Positions 10,376 to 19,703 of a DNA stretch of 64,000 nucleotides are shown here, piece after piece; within the stretch, counting starts at the first letter, position 1; each line of letters opens with the position of its first letter. Made by a program: the position numbers and the translations under genes. The stretch comes from Candidatus Heimdallarchaeota archaeon (GTDB lineage: Archaea; Asgardarchaeota; Heimdallarchaeia; Heimdallarchaeales; Kariarchaeaceae). Location: contig JASBSB010000008.1 of the NCBI GenBank assembly GCA_030149205.1, forward strand, positions 59,318-123,317. The letters are read 5' to 3'. The notes under the pieces are model-generated. The model was not told the origin of the DNA. It worked only from the letters and a program-made list of their open reading frames with translations, and made no database searches.

Positions 10376-11209
10376 ATGGTACAAGAATACAAACTACATA
10401 AACTAAATTTTGATGCTGAACTAAACCTAATTCTTGTTCATCCGTTTCCCTTTGATGCAAGTATCTATTTAGATGTTCTTCGATCTTCAGAACCTCTTCC
10501 TTTCAATATCTTGGTTCCTGATCTCTATGGATTTGGCAGAAGTGATCCATATAGATCCACTATTTCGGATCTTTCTCCATACAGTGAGATTGTTTTAGAC
10601 ATCCTGAAGAAAAACCAAACCTCAACAAATGTTTTAGGAGGATGTTCTATGGGTGGCTATGTTTCCTTAGATGTCACTTCTAAACATCCTGATCTAATTG
10701 AAGGACTATTACTTATTGATAGTCAGTCCAGTGATGACTCCCTTGAGAAGAAAAAACAGAGAATATCAGATGCTCTGTCTCTTGAAAGGTTATCCAGTAC
10801 CACCAGGGATACATTAGATATATACAAAGAACAGAAATTTGTCAAGGATTTTGTGACTGGATTAGCCAATGCAGTACTGTCTGAAGGCCATAACAAGGAA
10901 CAGTTTACTTATGTAACAGAGTTAATGTATAAACAAAAAATAAAAGGAATTGCTGATGCCCTAAGAGGGATGGCGGGTAGAAGAGACACAACGGACTTAA
11001 TTAAGAGTTTTAAATCTAAGATTCTCATAATTCATGGAGTTCAAGACAAGATTATTCCGATTGAAAAGATGAATAAATTGTTAGATTTGAACCCTAATCT
11101 CAAGCTTGAGAAAATAAAAGATTCAGGACATTTACCAATGGTTGAAAACCCTCATGATTTCAACAAAGTTATATTGAGTTTCATGGATTCTTTTATTAAA
11201 GTCTCGTAA
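10376..11209 (+). CDS. Alpha/beta hydrolase
   Basis: 277 residues. The nucleophile elbow GCSMGG (Ser near residue 94) and the final catalytic His in DSGHLPMVENP are clear. The acid is likely the Asp in HGVQDKIIP. An N-terminal VHPFPFDASIY supplies the oxyanion-hole region. Substrate cannot be told; the family includes esterases, C-C bond hydrolases and haloperoxidase-like enzymes. The upstream AT-rich segment probably carries the promoter. Single gene. Confidence 0.92.
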   Translation: MVQEYKLHKLNFDAELNLILVHPFPFDASIYLDVLRSSEPLPFNILVPDLYGFGRSDPYRSTISDLSPYSEIVLDILKKNQTSTNVLGGCSMGGYVSLDVTSKHPDLIEGLLLIDSQSSDDSLEKKKQRISDALSLERLSSTTRDTLDIYKEQKFVKDFVTGLANAVLSEGHNKEQFTYVTELMYKQKIKGIADALRGMAGRRDTTDLIKSFKSKILIIHGVQDKIIPIEKMNKLLDLNPNLKLEKIKDSGHLPMVENPHDFNKVILSFMDSFIKVS

Positions 11210-11350
11210 AACATCTGGGAAATAATTTATCATGTTAACTTAAATTTTCATGTTAAGGTTATTCAAAGCGCAAGTATTGATTCAATAAAGGTGAAAATAA
11301 GTAGTTTCAAAATTTAGACAAATAATATTTTAATAGAACCAAATCTGAAA

Positions 11351-12196
11351 CTATAGTTGTTTTCTCTTAAACTTGATTACAACAGTCAAAATGAATACAG
11401 TCATAAACATCACTGAAATGTACAGAGGTGTAAATTGAATTTTAGTAGCAAGACCGGGGTTACTAGTTAAATTTGTTACTGTTGACCTATTATTCCTTAA
11501 ATTGTGGAGACGCTGCAAGTCCAATTCATATAATTTTGGATTGTGGATTCCCTTTAGGTTAAAGGATATAGAAACTGATGAGTTCCAGTCGGATTTTGAT
11601 GTTGAAGTTAAATACATAGACAGTGTTGAATACATAAGAGTTGTCTGTGATCTTAAAAAGTTGTAGTACCCATATTCAGGAATGCTATAAGTAGAGTTGT
11701 ACCCCGTATATACTCCATTCCTATAAACTGAATATATCGTTTGATTTTTGTAAGTTCTTGAAATATTTGAATTAATGATAATATTTGACATTGTATTACT
11801 ACTTTCAGGGAAATTATCTGCATGAATTTTATGAACGACTGTTAAGTTTACATTTTTTCCTATTAGATTCGTTACATTAATAGAAAGGGTGTAGTTCACA
11901 TATGAACGCGAACCTCTGACATTATTCGGGAATGGATACCCCATAACCAATGGTGAACCACCTCTCCACACAGTCTTCTCAACTGTCATAGGAAAAATTA
12001 TGTCGGTAGAATTGTTTATTCTGGTAGGAGTTGCTCTTAAGTTAATATCCCCCGGAGAAAAATGAACATCAGCAGAAAAATTGAAACTGGTCTCATATGA
12101 TTTTAATTCCTCAGGAGTTATCGAACTCGCAATAACTGAGCTGGGAAGAACGAGCAAGAAAATTATAACCGAAATTGTAATAAATTGAACCTTCAA
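11351..12196 (-). CDS. Secreted C-terminally anchored protein, paralogue of its upstream neighbour
   Basis: 281 residues with a signal peptide (ITISVIIFLLVLPSSVIAS) and a C-terminal membrane helix followed by KFKRKQL. Many N-x-S/T sites indicate an extracytoplasmic domain. The start is a TTG at 12196, fixed by an AAGGAGG Shine-Dalgarno 8 bases upstream inside the preceding gene, whose stop it overlaps by 4 bases. It shares a W-N-x-S-x-x-I-S-x-N core (SDWNSSVSISFNLKG) and the overall layout with that gene, so the two are probably an old tandem duplication. Function unknown. Confidence 0.8.
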   Translation of the reverse strand: MKVQFITISVIIFLLVLPSSVIASSITPEELKSYETSFNFSADVHFSPGDINLRATPTRINNSTDIIFPMTVEKTVWRGGSPLVMGYPFPNNVRGSRSYVNYTLSINVTNLIGKNVNLTVVHKIHADNFPESSNTMSNIIINSNISRTYKNQTIYSVYRNGVYTGYNSTYSIPEYGYYNFLRSQTTLMYSTLSMYLTSTSKSDWNSSVSISFNLKGIHNPKLYELDLQRLHNLRNNRSTVTNLTSNPGLATKIQFTPLYISVMFMTVFILTVVIKFKRKQL

Positions 12197-12879
12197 ATCC
12201 GTCTCCTCCTTAGAATTAAAACCATGATAGTTAATGCTATAAATAATGGCAATGAAAGGATAGGCACAAATATTGAGGATGTGGATGTTGATTTTTCGAC
12301 ATTTTGTGTCAGATAATTATGTATTATTATGGGCTCTAATCTACTGTATACGTACGTCCGTTGTCCTATTTCAAAATTGTATGAGATTTGTGCGGATTGA
12401 TTCCATGTTTCAGAATAACTGGATAGGGAAATTGAAATTTGATCCAATGACTTGGTCGAATGTTTACCTTGCAGAGGACTTGTATTCTCAGGGATCCAAC
12501 TAAAAAGTTTATTGAATTGTGTTGTTAATGACAATCCTCCTGTAATCACTTGATTGAAAGACAATATAGATTTATTAGATTTCCACACTGTTATCACATT
12601 ATCATAGAAGAGCCGCTCTCGAAGAAAAGTTATGGTTAGCTTTATTGGGAGGATAGATTGGCCAACTTTAATGTTGATCTTAATCTCATCTGAGGTATTT
12701 CTGTAAAGTGTCCCGTGGGTATCAAACCAAATAACTTTTTGAACAGTACTATTTGAAAACGGAGTGCTTATATCTTGATTAGTAAATTCCAAATTTCCAC
12801 TTAAAGCAGATGAAGTATAAGTTAAAGAGGTGGATAACAATAATAACATCAGAGCCGTAAAAACCAATACCTTCTTCAT
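12193..12879 (-). CDS. Secreted C-terminally anchored protein, first of a tandem pair
   Basis: 228 residues with a signal peptide (VLVFTALMLLLLSTSLTYTSS), a Ser/Thr/Asn-rich ectodomain, and a C-terminal membrane helix (ILSLPLFIALTIMVLIL) ending in the stop-transfer RRRRI. It contains ETWNQSAQISYNFEIG, which matches the core of the downstream paralogue. Translationally coupled to that gene by a 4-bp overlap. Possibly a surface-layer accessory pair; no family recognised. Confidence 0.8.
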   Translation of the reverse strand: MKKVLVFTALMLLLLSTSLTYTSSALSGNLEFTNQDISTPFSNSTVQKVIWFDTHGTLYRNTSDEIKINIKVGQSILPIKLTITFLRERLFYDNVITVWKSNKSILSFNQVITGGLSLTTQFNKLFSWIPENTSPLQGKHSTKSLDQISISLSSYSETWNQSAQISYNFEIGQRTYVYSRLEPIIIHNYLTQNVEKSTSTSSIFVPILSLPLFIALTIMVLILRRRRI

Positions 12880-13044
12880 ACTGAAAAGTGTGAAATTTAC
12901 TTATATTAAGTTTTTGACATACAAATTAAAAGTGTTATAAATTACATTAAGATTTATGCATTAATTTAAAGTGAAGCTCTGGACTTTTAGAATTTTTACA
13001 CTTGTAGAACGAATAATTTTAATTCTCAGGGAAAATTATTTTGC

Positions 13045-13398
13045 ATGGATGATAAACTAACAAAGATGACTTGTTCCTCACTTGAGGAGATAAAACTATT
13101 GAACAGTGAAGAAATAGAGAAAAATTATAGTAAACTTAACAACCATTGGAAATTAAGTGAGAACAAATTGGTGTGGGACATTAAATTAAAAAATTTTAAA
13201 GAGGTGTTGGCTTTTGTAAATGTTATAGGGGCGATAGCTGAGGCTGAAAATCATCATCCAGATATATGCTTATCGTATAACAAGATAAACTTAACTACAT
13301 CCACTCATAGTAAGGGTGGATTGACATTGTGTGATTTCATTTTAGCATCTAAGATTGAAGCAGGTTATATTCTCTTGAATTTACCGGATACGGAGTAA
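13045..13398 (+). CDS. Pterin-4a-carbinolamine dehydratase family protein
   Basis: 117 residues. The family signature E-x3-H-H-P-x6-Y-x9-H is intact in AEAENHHPDICLSYNKINL and the following His of TSTHSKGG. In bacteria and animals the enzyme dehydrates 4a-hydroxytetrahydropterin made by aromatic amino acid hydroxylases, and some homologues are linked to molybdopterin metabolism. No pterin-dependent hydroxylase lies nearby, so the physiological role here is open. Single gene, ATG start. Confidence 0.9.
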   Translation: MDDKLTKMTCSSLEEIKLLNSEEIEKNYSKLNNHWKLSENKLVWDIKLKNFKEVLAFVNVIGAIAEAENHHPDICLSYNKINLTTSTHSKGGLTLCDFILASKIEAGYILLNLPDTE

Positions 13399-13452
13399 TA
13401 AGAACTGATTTTTAACTTCTCCCTATTTATCGCTTTTGTAATTCTCATTCCT

Positions 13453-14346
13453 TTACAATAGATGTAAACCTTGTCTTTTAGCATATTTCTCAGTTTTTAG
13501 AAAGAGAGATTTAGAAAAAATGAAATAAATAGGTGTTGATACTATTAATATAAGCCACTCATATATTGGTGGAGCCAGTGTTACCCATGTTCCATTAAAT
13601 GCATAATATCTAATCAAATCGTATGCAAAGGTTTGAGGAAATAGGAAGCTTATCCACTGAAGATAAACTGGAAATGATTGAACTGGTATAAATCCCCCAA
13701 CCAAGAACTGTAAAGCCATAGAAATAAGTTGAACAATAGCTGTTGTTCTTTTCCACAGTATCGCAGTTGTTGAGATCATCATTCCAATCCCAACAAAACC
13801 AACCATTGAGATGAGAAGAACCAGTATTATTGGAATTAGATTAGAAATACTAGTTCCAATAAAGATAATCGCCACAAAGAAAGGTAAAAGTCCTATTGAT
13901 TGAATAATTAGGGTTGCTAATATTGCTCCTGTGAAATATCCCGTACGCGAGCTAGGAGTTGAGAATACATATTCCAAGGTTCCATTATATAACTCATTGT
14001 TAATCGTGTTAATTGGATCCCAAAGGGCAGCACTACTCAAAAAGATGAGTAGTGCACCTGAGAGTAGAAACAGTGAAATATTATCAAAACTTGAAGCATT
14101 GTTTGTAATAAAACTTGATGACCGAAAATTTAGTCCGACCGCAAGAACTGCAAATGTAAAGACATAGATTAGGTTGTTGAATATACCACTTACCAGATTA
14201 AATTTATATCGCCAGTAGTAGAGGAGCTCCCGTTTCATGGTTGCAAGAAGCGTTGAAATAAAAGAAACCTGATTTCCAATAACGCTGATTGAGGTTAAAT
14301 TGAATTCTGGAGAACTTAAACTTTCAGTATTTGTTTTTAATCCCAT
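13453..14346 (-). CDS. ABC-2 type transporter permease (second of two)
   Basis: About 297 residues with six hydrophobic segments and the ABC-2 permease layout. LYNGTLEYVFSTPSSRTGYF is nearly the same in the preceding permease, so the two are paralogues that likely form a heterodimer. The frame opens at a TTG (14355), but the ATG at 14346 is preferred because an AGGAG lies 9 bases before it. Third gene of the exporter operon with the ATPase; probably exports a lipid, polysaccharide or drug-like substrate, identity unknown. Confidence 0.9.
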   Translation of the reverse strand: MGLKTNTESLSSPEFNLTSISVIGNQVSFISTLLATMKRELLYYWRYKFNLVSGIFNNLIYVFTFAVLAVGLNFRSSSFITNNASSFDNISLFLLSGALLIFLSSAALWDPINTINNELYNGTLEYVFSTPSSRTGYFTGAILATLIIQSIGLLPFFVAIIFIGTSISNLIPIILVLLISMVGFVGIGMMISTTAILWKRTTAIVQLISMALQFLVGGFIPVQSFPVYLQWISFLFPQTFAYDLIRYYAFNGTWVTLAPPIYEWLILIVSTPIYFIFSKSLFLKTEKYAKRQGLHLL

Positions 14347-14358
14347 TATGATCAACTC

Positions 14359-15222
14359 CTATAAAAGATGTAAACCCTCTCTCTTTGCTCTTTTCTCTAC
14401 TTTTGTTAGAAGAAATTTTGTGGTGATCCAATAGAGAATTGTCATTAATCCCAGGAAGAACCACATTAGTTGAATTGGAGCAATAGTTACCCACACTCCT
14501 CCTATTGAATAATGTCTAATTAGGTCAATTCCCCAGGTATATGGGAGGACATAAGATATTGCCTGTAATTGAAGGGGAAGCACTGTGACAGGGACAAATA
14601 AACCACTGAAAAATGTAAAAAACGTTCCAAGAACATTTGATACATTACCCACGTTCTTGTAAAGGATAGCCAACAACCCGAACATAACACCAAAGGCTGA
14701 TAGGGTTAATATTGTCATAAAAAGTACAAGAAGAATCATTAATAGGTTTCCCACTGATAGTGAAGTATAAACTAAAACGAAACCTAATAATGGGATTACA
14801 AATATTGATGAGAAAACAGCGGCAGAGCTTACAGAACCTAGATAATAAGCCACCCTAGAAGTTGGGGTTGAGTAGATATACTCTAATGTCCCATTGTATA
14901 GATCAACTGTTACAGTGTTCAATGGTTGCCATAGAGCGACAGAATCATAAAAAATAATTAATAATCCTCCTAAGTAAAAGACCACGGTCTGTTGTAGACT
15001 TAATGGATTAGATAAATTGAAGCTGTATGCATTTGCAAACATAATCATGACACCAATGAACGCAACTGATTGAATCATCATTGAGATAAAATTAGCCCTA
15101 TATTTCAGAGACAGTCTAAGTCCCTTAATTAAAGTGGCAAAGTAAGTGGATAGGAATGAAGCACCAGTATAAGGAAGTGTGAATTCGGTATTTTGAAAAT
15201 CAGAAGTTTTTGATTTAAGCAA
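14359..15222 (-). CDS. ABC-2 type transporter permease (first of two)
   Basis: About 287 residues with six membrane segments. LYNGTLEYIYSTPTSRVAYY is the coupling-helix region shared with the sister permease. The frame is open from an upstream ATG (15270), but that would overlap the ATPase by 56 bases. A strong GGAGGT lies 8 bases before a TTG at 15222, giving an 8-base overlap with the ATPase stop and the N-terminus LLKSKTSDFQ, so the TTG is chosen. Works with the ATPase and the second permease. Confidence 0.88.
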   Translation of the reverse strand: MLKSKTSDFQNTEFTLPYTGASFLSTYFATLIKGLRLSLKYRANFISMMIQSVAFIGVMIMFANAYSFNLSNPLSLQQTVVFYLGGLLIIFYDSVALWQPLNTVTVDLYNGTLEYIYSTPTSRVAYYLGSVSSAAVFSSIFVIPLLGFVLVYTSLSVGNLLMILLVLFMTILTLSAFGVMFGLLAILYKNVGNVSNVLGTFFTFFSGLFVPVTVLPLQLQAISYVLPYTWGIDLIRHYSIGGVWVTIAPIQLMWFFLGLMTILYWITTKFLLTKVEKRAKREGLHLL

Positions 15223-16186
15223 CTTGATGTACCTCCTTTTGATTATTCCCGATAAGTTGAATAAATGCATCTTCCAATGTTACTGAACGATGTTTGAACT
15301 GTACCTTGACTTTATTTTTTTCCAAAACGTCCAAGATTTGTTTTGTTCCTTGATAGAGGTCCAAAATTCCAAAACTTATAGTTGCTGAATCAGAAGAAGG
15401 TTGTGATGTTTGTACAACGCTATCTAAAGCTTCTATTTCATTTATTATATTGAGTGGTAAATCATCAGAATTAAATTCAATAAAATCCTTCACACCAATG
15501 TTTTGAATTATTTGGTTTGGTGTTCCACTTACGTAAGTTAGACCAGAGTCAATTAAAGTAACCCTATCTGCCATATTTTCCACCTCTGAAAGAATATGTG
15601 ATGTCAGCAGCATGGATTTGTTATTTTCTCTAACATAGTTAACTAAAAACTTCCGGATCTTTTTTGAAACAATGGGATCTAGCCCCTTGGTAGGTTCATC
15701 TAGTATTAAAATTGGTGGATCATGGAGGAGAGATCGAATTATAACCATAGTTTGTTTTTGACCACCAGAAAGATGCATGAACTGTTTATTCAAGTTGGGG
15801 GTGAATTCAAAAATCTCAGTTAACTCATTGATTCTTTGATTTAACACTTTTCTGGGGATTCCACGTAATCCACCAAAAAATTTCAAATTCTCTAAGGGGG
15901 TTAGTCTAGCGTATGCTGATCTCTCTGAGTCTTGTCCCACATAACCAATTAGATGTCTAATCATGTTTTCATTCTTATCTAAATTATAGCCCATTATCTC
16001 AACATAACCTTTGTCTTTTTGCAGCAGAGTCGCTAAGATCTTAATCAGTGTTGTTTTTCCAGCCCCATTCGGCCCCAGTAAACCCAAGATTTCCCCACCT
16101 CTTAATTCAAGGTTAGCATCAACTAATGCCGGCTTGCCTTTATAGGATTTGGAAATATTGTCAGCTTTGACAAAAAGTGCAACCAT
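15215..16186 (-). CDS. ABC transporter ATP-binding protein
   Basis: 323 residues. Walker A is GLLGPNGAGKTTLIK (about residues 34-48), the ABC signature LSGGQKQ, and Walker B ILILDEPTKGLDP, with the switch His in LLTSHILSE. The C-terminal 90 residues are of the type seen in ABC-2 (daunorubicin/multidrug-like) exporters. First gene of an operon with two permeases and translationally coupled to the next gene. Confidence 0.95.
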   Translation of the reverse strand: MVALFVKADNISKSYKGKPALVDANLELRGGEILGLLGPNGAGKTTLIKILATLLQKDKGYVEIMGYNLDKNENMIRHLIGYVGQDSERSAYARLTPLENLKFFGGLRGIPRKVLNQRINELTEIFEFTPNLNKQFMHLSGGQKQTMVIIRSLLHDPPILILDEPTKGLDPIVSKKIRKFLVNYVRENNKSMLLTSHILSEVENMADRVTLIDSGLTYVSGTPNQIIQNIGVKDFIEFNSDDLPLNIINEIEALDSVVQTSQPSSDSATISFGILDLYQGTKQILDVLEKNKVKVQFKHRSVTLEDAFIQLIGNNQKEVHQVA

Positions 16187-16261
16187 AGTTTAAAATTGCG
16201 ACTTTTATATTTAAAGTTGTTAATTTCATTGGTTGTTAATATACACCCTAAAGTTTAACGT

Positions 16262-16705
16262 TTATTTCAATGGTTTAACCCCAGAGCTGCCAAATCCCTT
16301 GGTATCTCTTTTAGTTTTGTCAAGCTCATCGGATTCTACAAAAGTTACTGATGGGACTGGTCTAACCGCAATTTGTGCGATCCTATCACCCACTTGAATA
16401 CGAAACGGTACATTAGAATGATTGATAAGAATGATTTTGACTTCGCCTCTGTATTCGCTATCTATTGTACCAGGAGTATTCAATAGAGTAATACCGTGTT
16501 TTAAAGCTAATCCTGATCTAGGTCGTACCTGAATCTCGTAATTATGTGGAGTTGAAAATTTTAATCCTGTTGAGACAGCTTTTATCTCATTTGGTTCCAA
16601 GAGAACATTTTCACAGGCGCTAATATCAGCACAGGCATCAGTACTATGGTTAAATTCTGGTAATAGTGCAAACTTGTGAATCCTTTTGACGAGGACATTG
16701 ACCAT
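16262..16705 (-). CDS. dut: dUTP diphosphatase, trimeric type
   Basis: 147 residues. The five dUTPase motifs are in order: DACADISA, RPRSGLALKHG, LNTPGTIDSEYRGEV (with the catalytic Asp), GDRIAQIAV, and the C-terminal glycine/arginine tail TKRDTKGFGSSG. It hydrolyses dUTP to dUMP and pyrophosphate, keeping uracil out of DNA and supplying dUMP. The intact motif 5 distinguishes it from monofunctional dCTP deaminases. Single gene, downstream of the phosphatidyltransferase on the same strand. Confidence 0.95.
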   Translation of the reverse strand: MVNVLVKRIHKFALLPEFNHSTDACADISACENVLLEPNEIKAVSTGLKFSTPHNYEIQVRPRSGLALKHGITLLNTPGTIDSEYRGEVKIILINHSNVPFRIQVGDRIAQIAVRPVPSVTFVESDELDKTKRDTKGFGSSGVKPLK

Positions 16706-16771
16706 ATTCGTGTATTAGATCTACTTAAATTTAGCTCTTCCCACAAATTCTAGGATTTATTGATTGTATCT

Positions 16772-17386
16772 TTAGTAATGTGTTACTGATTTGCTGGTTT
16801 CTTTTAGTGCAATGTAAACTTTGTAAAATCTGTGGATTGCTGTTAAGACAGTTAATACAACAAGAGCTTGAATGGTGATAACAACTCCAGGGTATCCAAA
16901 AATCATCCCTAAAATTGCTGCTAAAAAGAGAACACCCAATCTTTCAGCTCGTTCCATAATTCCAACACCGGCAAGCTCAACGCCTAATCCCTCTCCTCTG
17001 GCTCTTAAATATGAAACCGAAAATGCTGCTGCAAGGAGACTGATGGCAAAAAACTGATCTATCACTGAAGAGAATCCAAGAATAACTCCAAGATAAATGG
17101 CGGCTTCTCCAACTCTGTCAGCAACGGAATCTAAAAATGCACCATGAAGAGATGCCTTCCCGCTAACCCTTGCAATTCCACCATCAAGCATATCCATGAA
17201 GCCAGCCAGAAAAATTGTGATCGCAACCACAGCATATTCATGTGAATAAAATGCCCAACCAGACACAATACTTAGACCAAGACCGGCCATTGTAACTAAA
17301 TTAGGATTAACCCCGAGCTTAGCAAGAAATTCGTAAAAGGGCCTCATAAGCTTTGTTATTGGAGGTCTTAGTTGATTGAGTACCAT
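16772..17386 (-). CDS. CDP-alcohol phosphatidyltransferase, possibly archaetidylinositol phosphate synthase
   Basis: 204 residues with six hydrophobic segments. The diagnostic motif D-G-x2-A-R-x8-G-x3-D-x3-D is complete in MLDGGIARVSGKASLHG followed by AFLDSVADR. These enzymes transfer an alcohol phosphate onto a CDP-activated lipid. The N-terminus RPPITKLMRPFYEFLAKLGVNPN resembles archaeal archaetidylinositol-phosphate synthases, so inositol lipid synthesis is likely, but glycerol or serine substrates cannot be excluded. Acts in the cytoplasmic membrane. Confidence 0.9.
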   Translation of the reverse strand: MVLNQLRPPITKLMRPFYEFLAKLGVNPNLVTMAGLGLSIVSGWAFYSHEYAVVAITIFLAGFMDMLDGGIARVSGKASLHGAFLDSVADRVGEAAIYLGVILGFSSVIDQFFAISLLAAAFSVSYLRARGEGLGVELAGVGIMERAERLGVLFLAAILGMIFGYPGVVITIQALVVLTVLTAIHRFYKVYIALKETSKSVTHY

Positions 17387-17581
17387 ATTATTTCATATTC
17401 AAATAATACTTTGACATATATAACAGTTTTGAAATTTTAATGAAGAAAGAACTAAACGGTAGAATATTGAGAATCCGTTCAACAAATTTCAATTATTTAG
17501 GTAGATAATAATTTGATTTAATTTTTCCAACTAAATCAAATCAATAAGTAAAGTAAAAGAACGTATTATTAATGTAATCTA

Positions 17582-18295
17582 TTAATCATTAAGATAAGAT
17601 TCCATTTTAGCATCGATTGAATCTTCTTGGAAGGGGGGATCTACATATACCACCTCAGATTCACTTTTTTCAACAAATATATTCACAGATTTAACAGAAA
17701 GCACCTCAGTAGCAATTTTGTAAAGTTTATCTGCTGATTCATTCGAGAGAACCTCGAATTCCAGTCCTTTTTCTAGATTAGGTGACTCAACACTGGATAT
17801 ATCTGGGTTTACTGATAAGAATCGGACTTTAGAGGAAAGTTCTTTTGCCAACATAAATGCCCTCAATGACTTTGCTTCATAATCTTTCTCAAAAAATACC
17901 TGTAACTTGTATCTTTTCATTAACCGGCTAGCAACTGTTATCATAAATTCTCCATTAATCCTTAGTTGTCTAATTTCTTCATCATTAATTGGAGCACCAT
18001 TTACAATTAATTCTAAAGATTCTTTAACGGTCTCCGCTATACTTAATAAGAAGACGTGAAAAACAGGATTAGATAAAATCATTGAATTTGATGTTAGGAT
18101 TATTTTTAATGTGGTTCCTAAAACCCTAAATTCATTGCTAATACCAGGAAGGGAATCGTCTTTGAGTTCATCACTTAATTTTAAGAGATATTTTTTACCC
18201 TTTTCAAGGTTTTTATCATCCACCAGATTTGGAATTGCACCTTCGATATAGTTTACAATTTTTTCTAAAACAGTTACTCCCTGATTCAAGGACAT
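17582..18295 (-). CDS. Hypothetical helical protein
   Basis: 237 residues, mostly helical in appearance, no signal peptide or membrane segment, with an acidic C-terminus (QEDSIDAKMESYLND). A good ATG start (MSLNQGV). No family or motif recognised. Single gene between the phosphatidyltransferase and a divergent peptidase. Confidence 0.65.
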   Translation of the reverse strand: MSLNQGVTVLEKIVNYIEGAIPNLVDDKNLEKGKKYLLKLSDELKDDSLPGISNEFRVLGTTLKIILTSNSMILSNPVFHVFLLSIAETVKESLELIVNGAPINDEEIRQLRINGEFMITVASRLMKRYKLQVFFEKDYEAKSLRAFMLAKELSSKVRFLSVNPDISSVESPNLEKGLEFEVLSNESADKLYKIATEVLSVKSVNIFVEKSESEVVYVDPPFQEDSIDAKMESYLND

Positions 18296-18455
18296 GGTAA
18301 ATCAAGTTTCCTATTTAAGCATAAAACCCTTTTTGCAGAGGGATAACTGATTGCCTTTTGTTTGTTGGATTCCTAGTTCTTAGTATTCACATAATATCTT
18401 CCTTTCGTTTGCTTCAATTCCTGAATACTAATAAGACCATTAGATAACCAAAGGT

Positions 18456-19634
18456 ATGAAAGAGCTATTCAAGAAAAATGAATTTAATTATAGAAGGAAG
18501 CGATTAAAGGATATTTTGATATCCCAAGAATTAGATGTTGTGTTACTTTTCTCTAGAGCTGAAATTTTTTATTACAGTGGAATAGGTTTGGATGGTGTAC
18601 TGTTACAATCTAAGGAAGAATTAATATTTTATGTAAGAAGAAATTTAAATCTTGCACGGGAAGTTACAGACCTCCCAGTCAAAAAGATGGAGTCATTTAG
18701 GCTATTTAAAGAACTAGGAAGTTCTCTAACTGATCCCAAGGTTGGATTAGAACTCGATATTCTTCCATATAAAACGTTTGAGTATATAATCAAGGCGTTT
18801 AACCCAAAGGAAGTTATTGATGTTAGCACTCAATTAAGAAAAATTAGGTCTAAAAAATCGAAGGCAGAAATAGATTTCATGAAAAAATCAGCAACCCAGA
18901 CCATAGGATCATTTGATTACCTTAATGATAGATTAATGCCAGGAATGACTGAAATTGAAATCTCTCTTATGGCTGAGTCTTACCTTAGAATGCATGGTCA
19001 TCCAAATTGGGTACAGGTACGAGCCTTCCAACATAACCTGACAAATTTAAGTGTTGTGACTTCAGGTGAGAACGCAGTACAGCTAAATTCTTACTTTGGT
19101 CCAATTTCAGGTAATGGATGTTCAAATATGCATTTAGGTGGTGCATCAACAAGAAAGATACGAAAAGGCGACACATTGATTGTCGATACGACTGGTGTTT
19201 ATGAGGGGTACATCACTGATGTCACCCGAACATTTTTTATTGGAAAGGTAGATCCAAAACTTCAAGAGGCCTATAACATTGCTGCTGAAGTCCAAATGAA
19301 GTGTGCAAATTTGCTGAAGCCAGGGGCATCACCATCTTCGATTTATGACGAACTTGAAACTTTTGTTAAGGAAAGTGGTTTTCTCGAGAGATTTATGGGT
19401 GTTGAAACGGATCGTGTTAAATTTATTGGGCATGGTGTTGGGTTGGAACTTGATGAATTTCCTATTATTACAGGTGGTTACAAGTTTCCTCTTGAAATTG
19501 GAAACACGATAGCTGTAGAACCAAAATTCATTTTCCCAGGACTTAAACAAGCAGTTGGAATCGAAGAAACCTGGTTGGTTACTCCAACCGGAGGAGAAAT
19601 TCTCTCAAATTATCAATACAATCTCAACATCTGA
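18456..19634 (+). CDS. M24-family aminopeptidase (Xaa-Pro peptidase-like)
   Basis: 392 residues with an N-terminal creatinase-like domain (about 1-130) and a C-terminal pita-bread domain. The five metal ligands are visible: Asp in LIVDTTG, Asp in ITDVTRTF, His in GHGVGLELDEFP, Glu in AVEPKFIFPG and Glu in VGIEETWLV. Such enzymes cleave N-terminal residues next to proline; a different substrate is possible because the family also holds creatinases. Cytosolic. ATG start. Confidence 0.92.
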   Translation: MKELFKKNEFNYRRKRLKDILISQELDVVLLFSRAEIFYYSGIGLDGVLLQSKEELIFYVRRNLNLAREVTDLPVKKMESFRLFKELGSSLTDPKVGLELDILPYKTFEYIIKAFNPKEVIDVSTQLRKIRSKKSKAEIDFMKKSATQTIGSFDYLNDRLMPGMTEIEISLMAESYLRMHGHPNWVQVRAFQHNLTNLSVVTSGENAVQLNSYFGPISGNGCSNMHLGGASTRKIRKGDTLIVDTTGVYEGYITDVTRTFFIGKVDPKLQEAYNIAAEVQMKCANLLKPGASPSSIYDELETFVKESGFLERFMGVETDRVKFIGHGVGLELDEFPIITGGYKFPLEIGNTIAVEPKFIFPGLKQAVGIEETWLVTPTGGEILSNYQYNLNI

Positions 19635-19703
19635 GATAGTTTACGCTACATCACATAATTTTAAAGATAAGAGTTATAAATTTTAAAATTGAAGGTTAAT
19701 TTA

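Noticed and set aside
15223..15270. Earlier ATG for the first ABC permease
   Set aside because: It would overlap the ATPase by 56 bases, and a strong GGAGGT points to the TTG at 15222.
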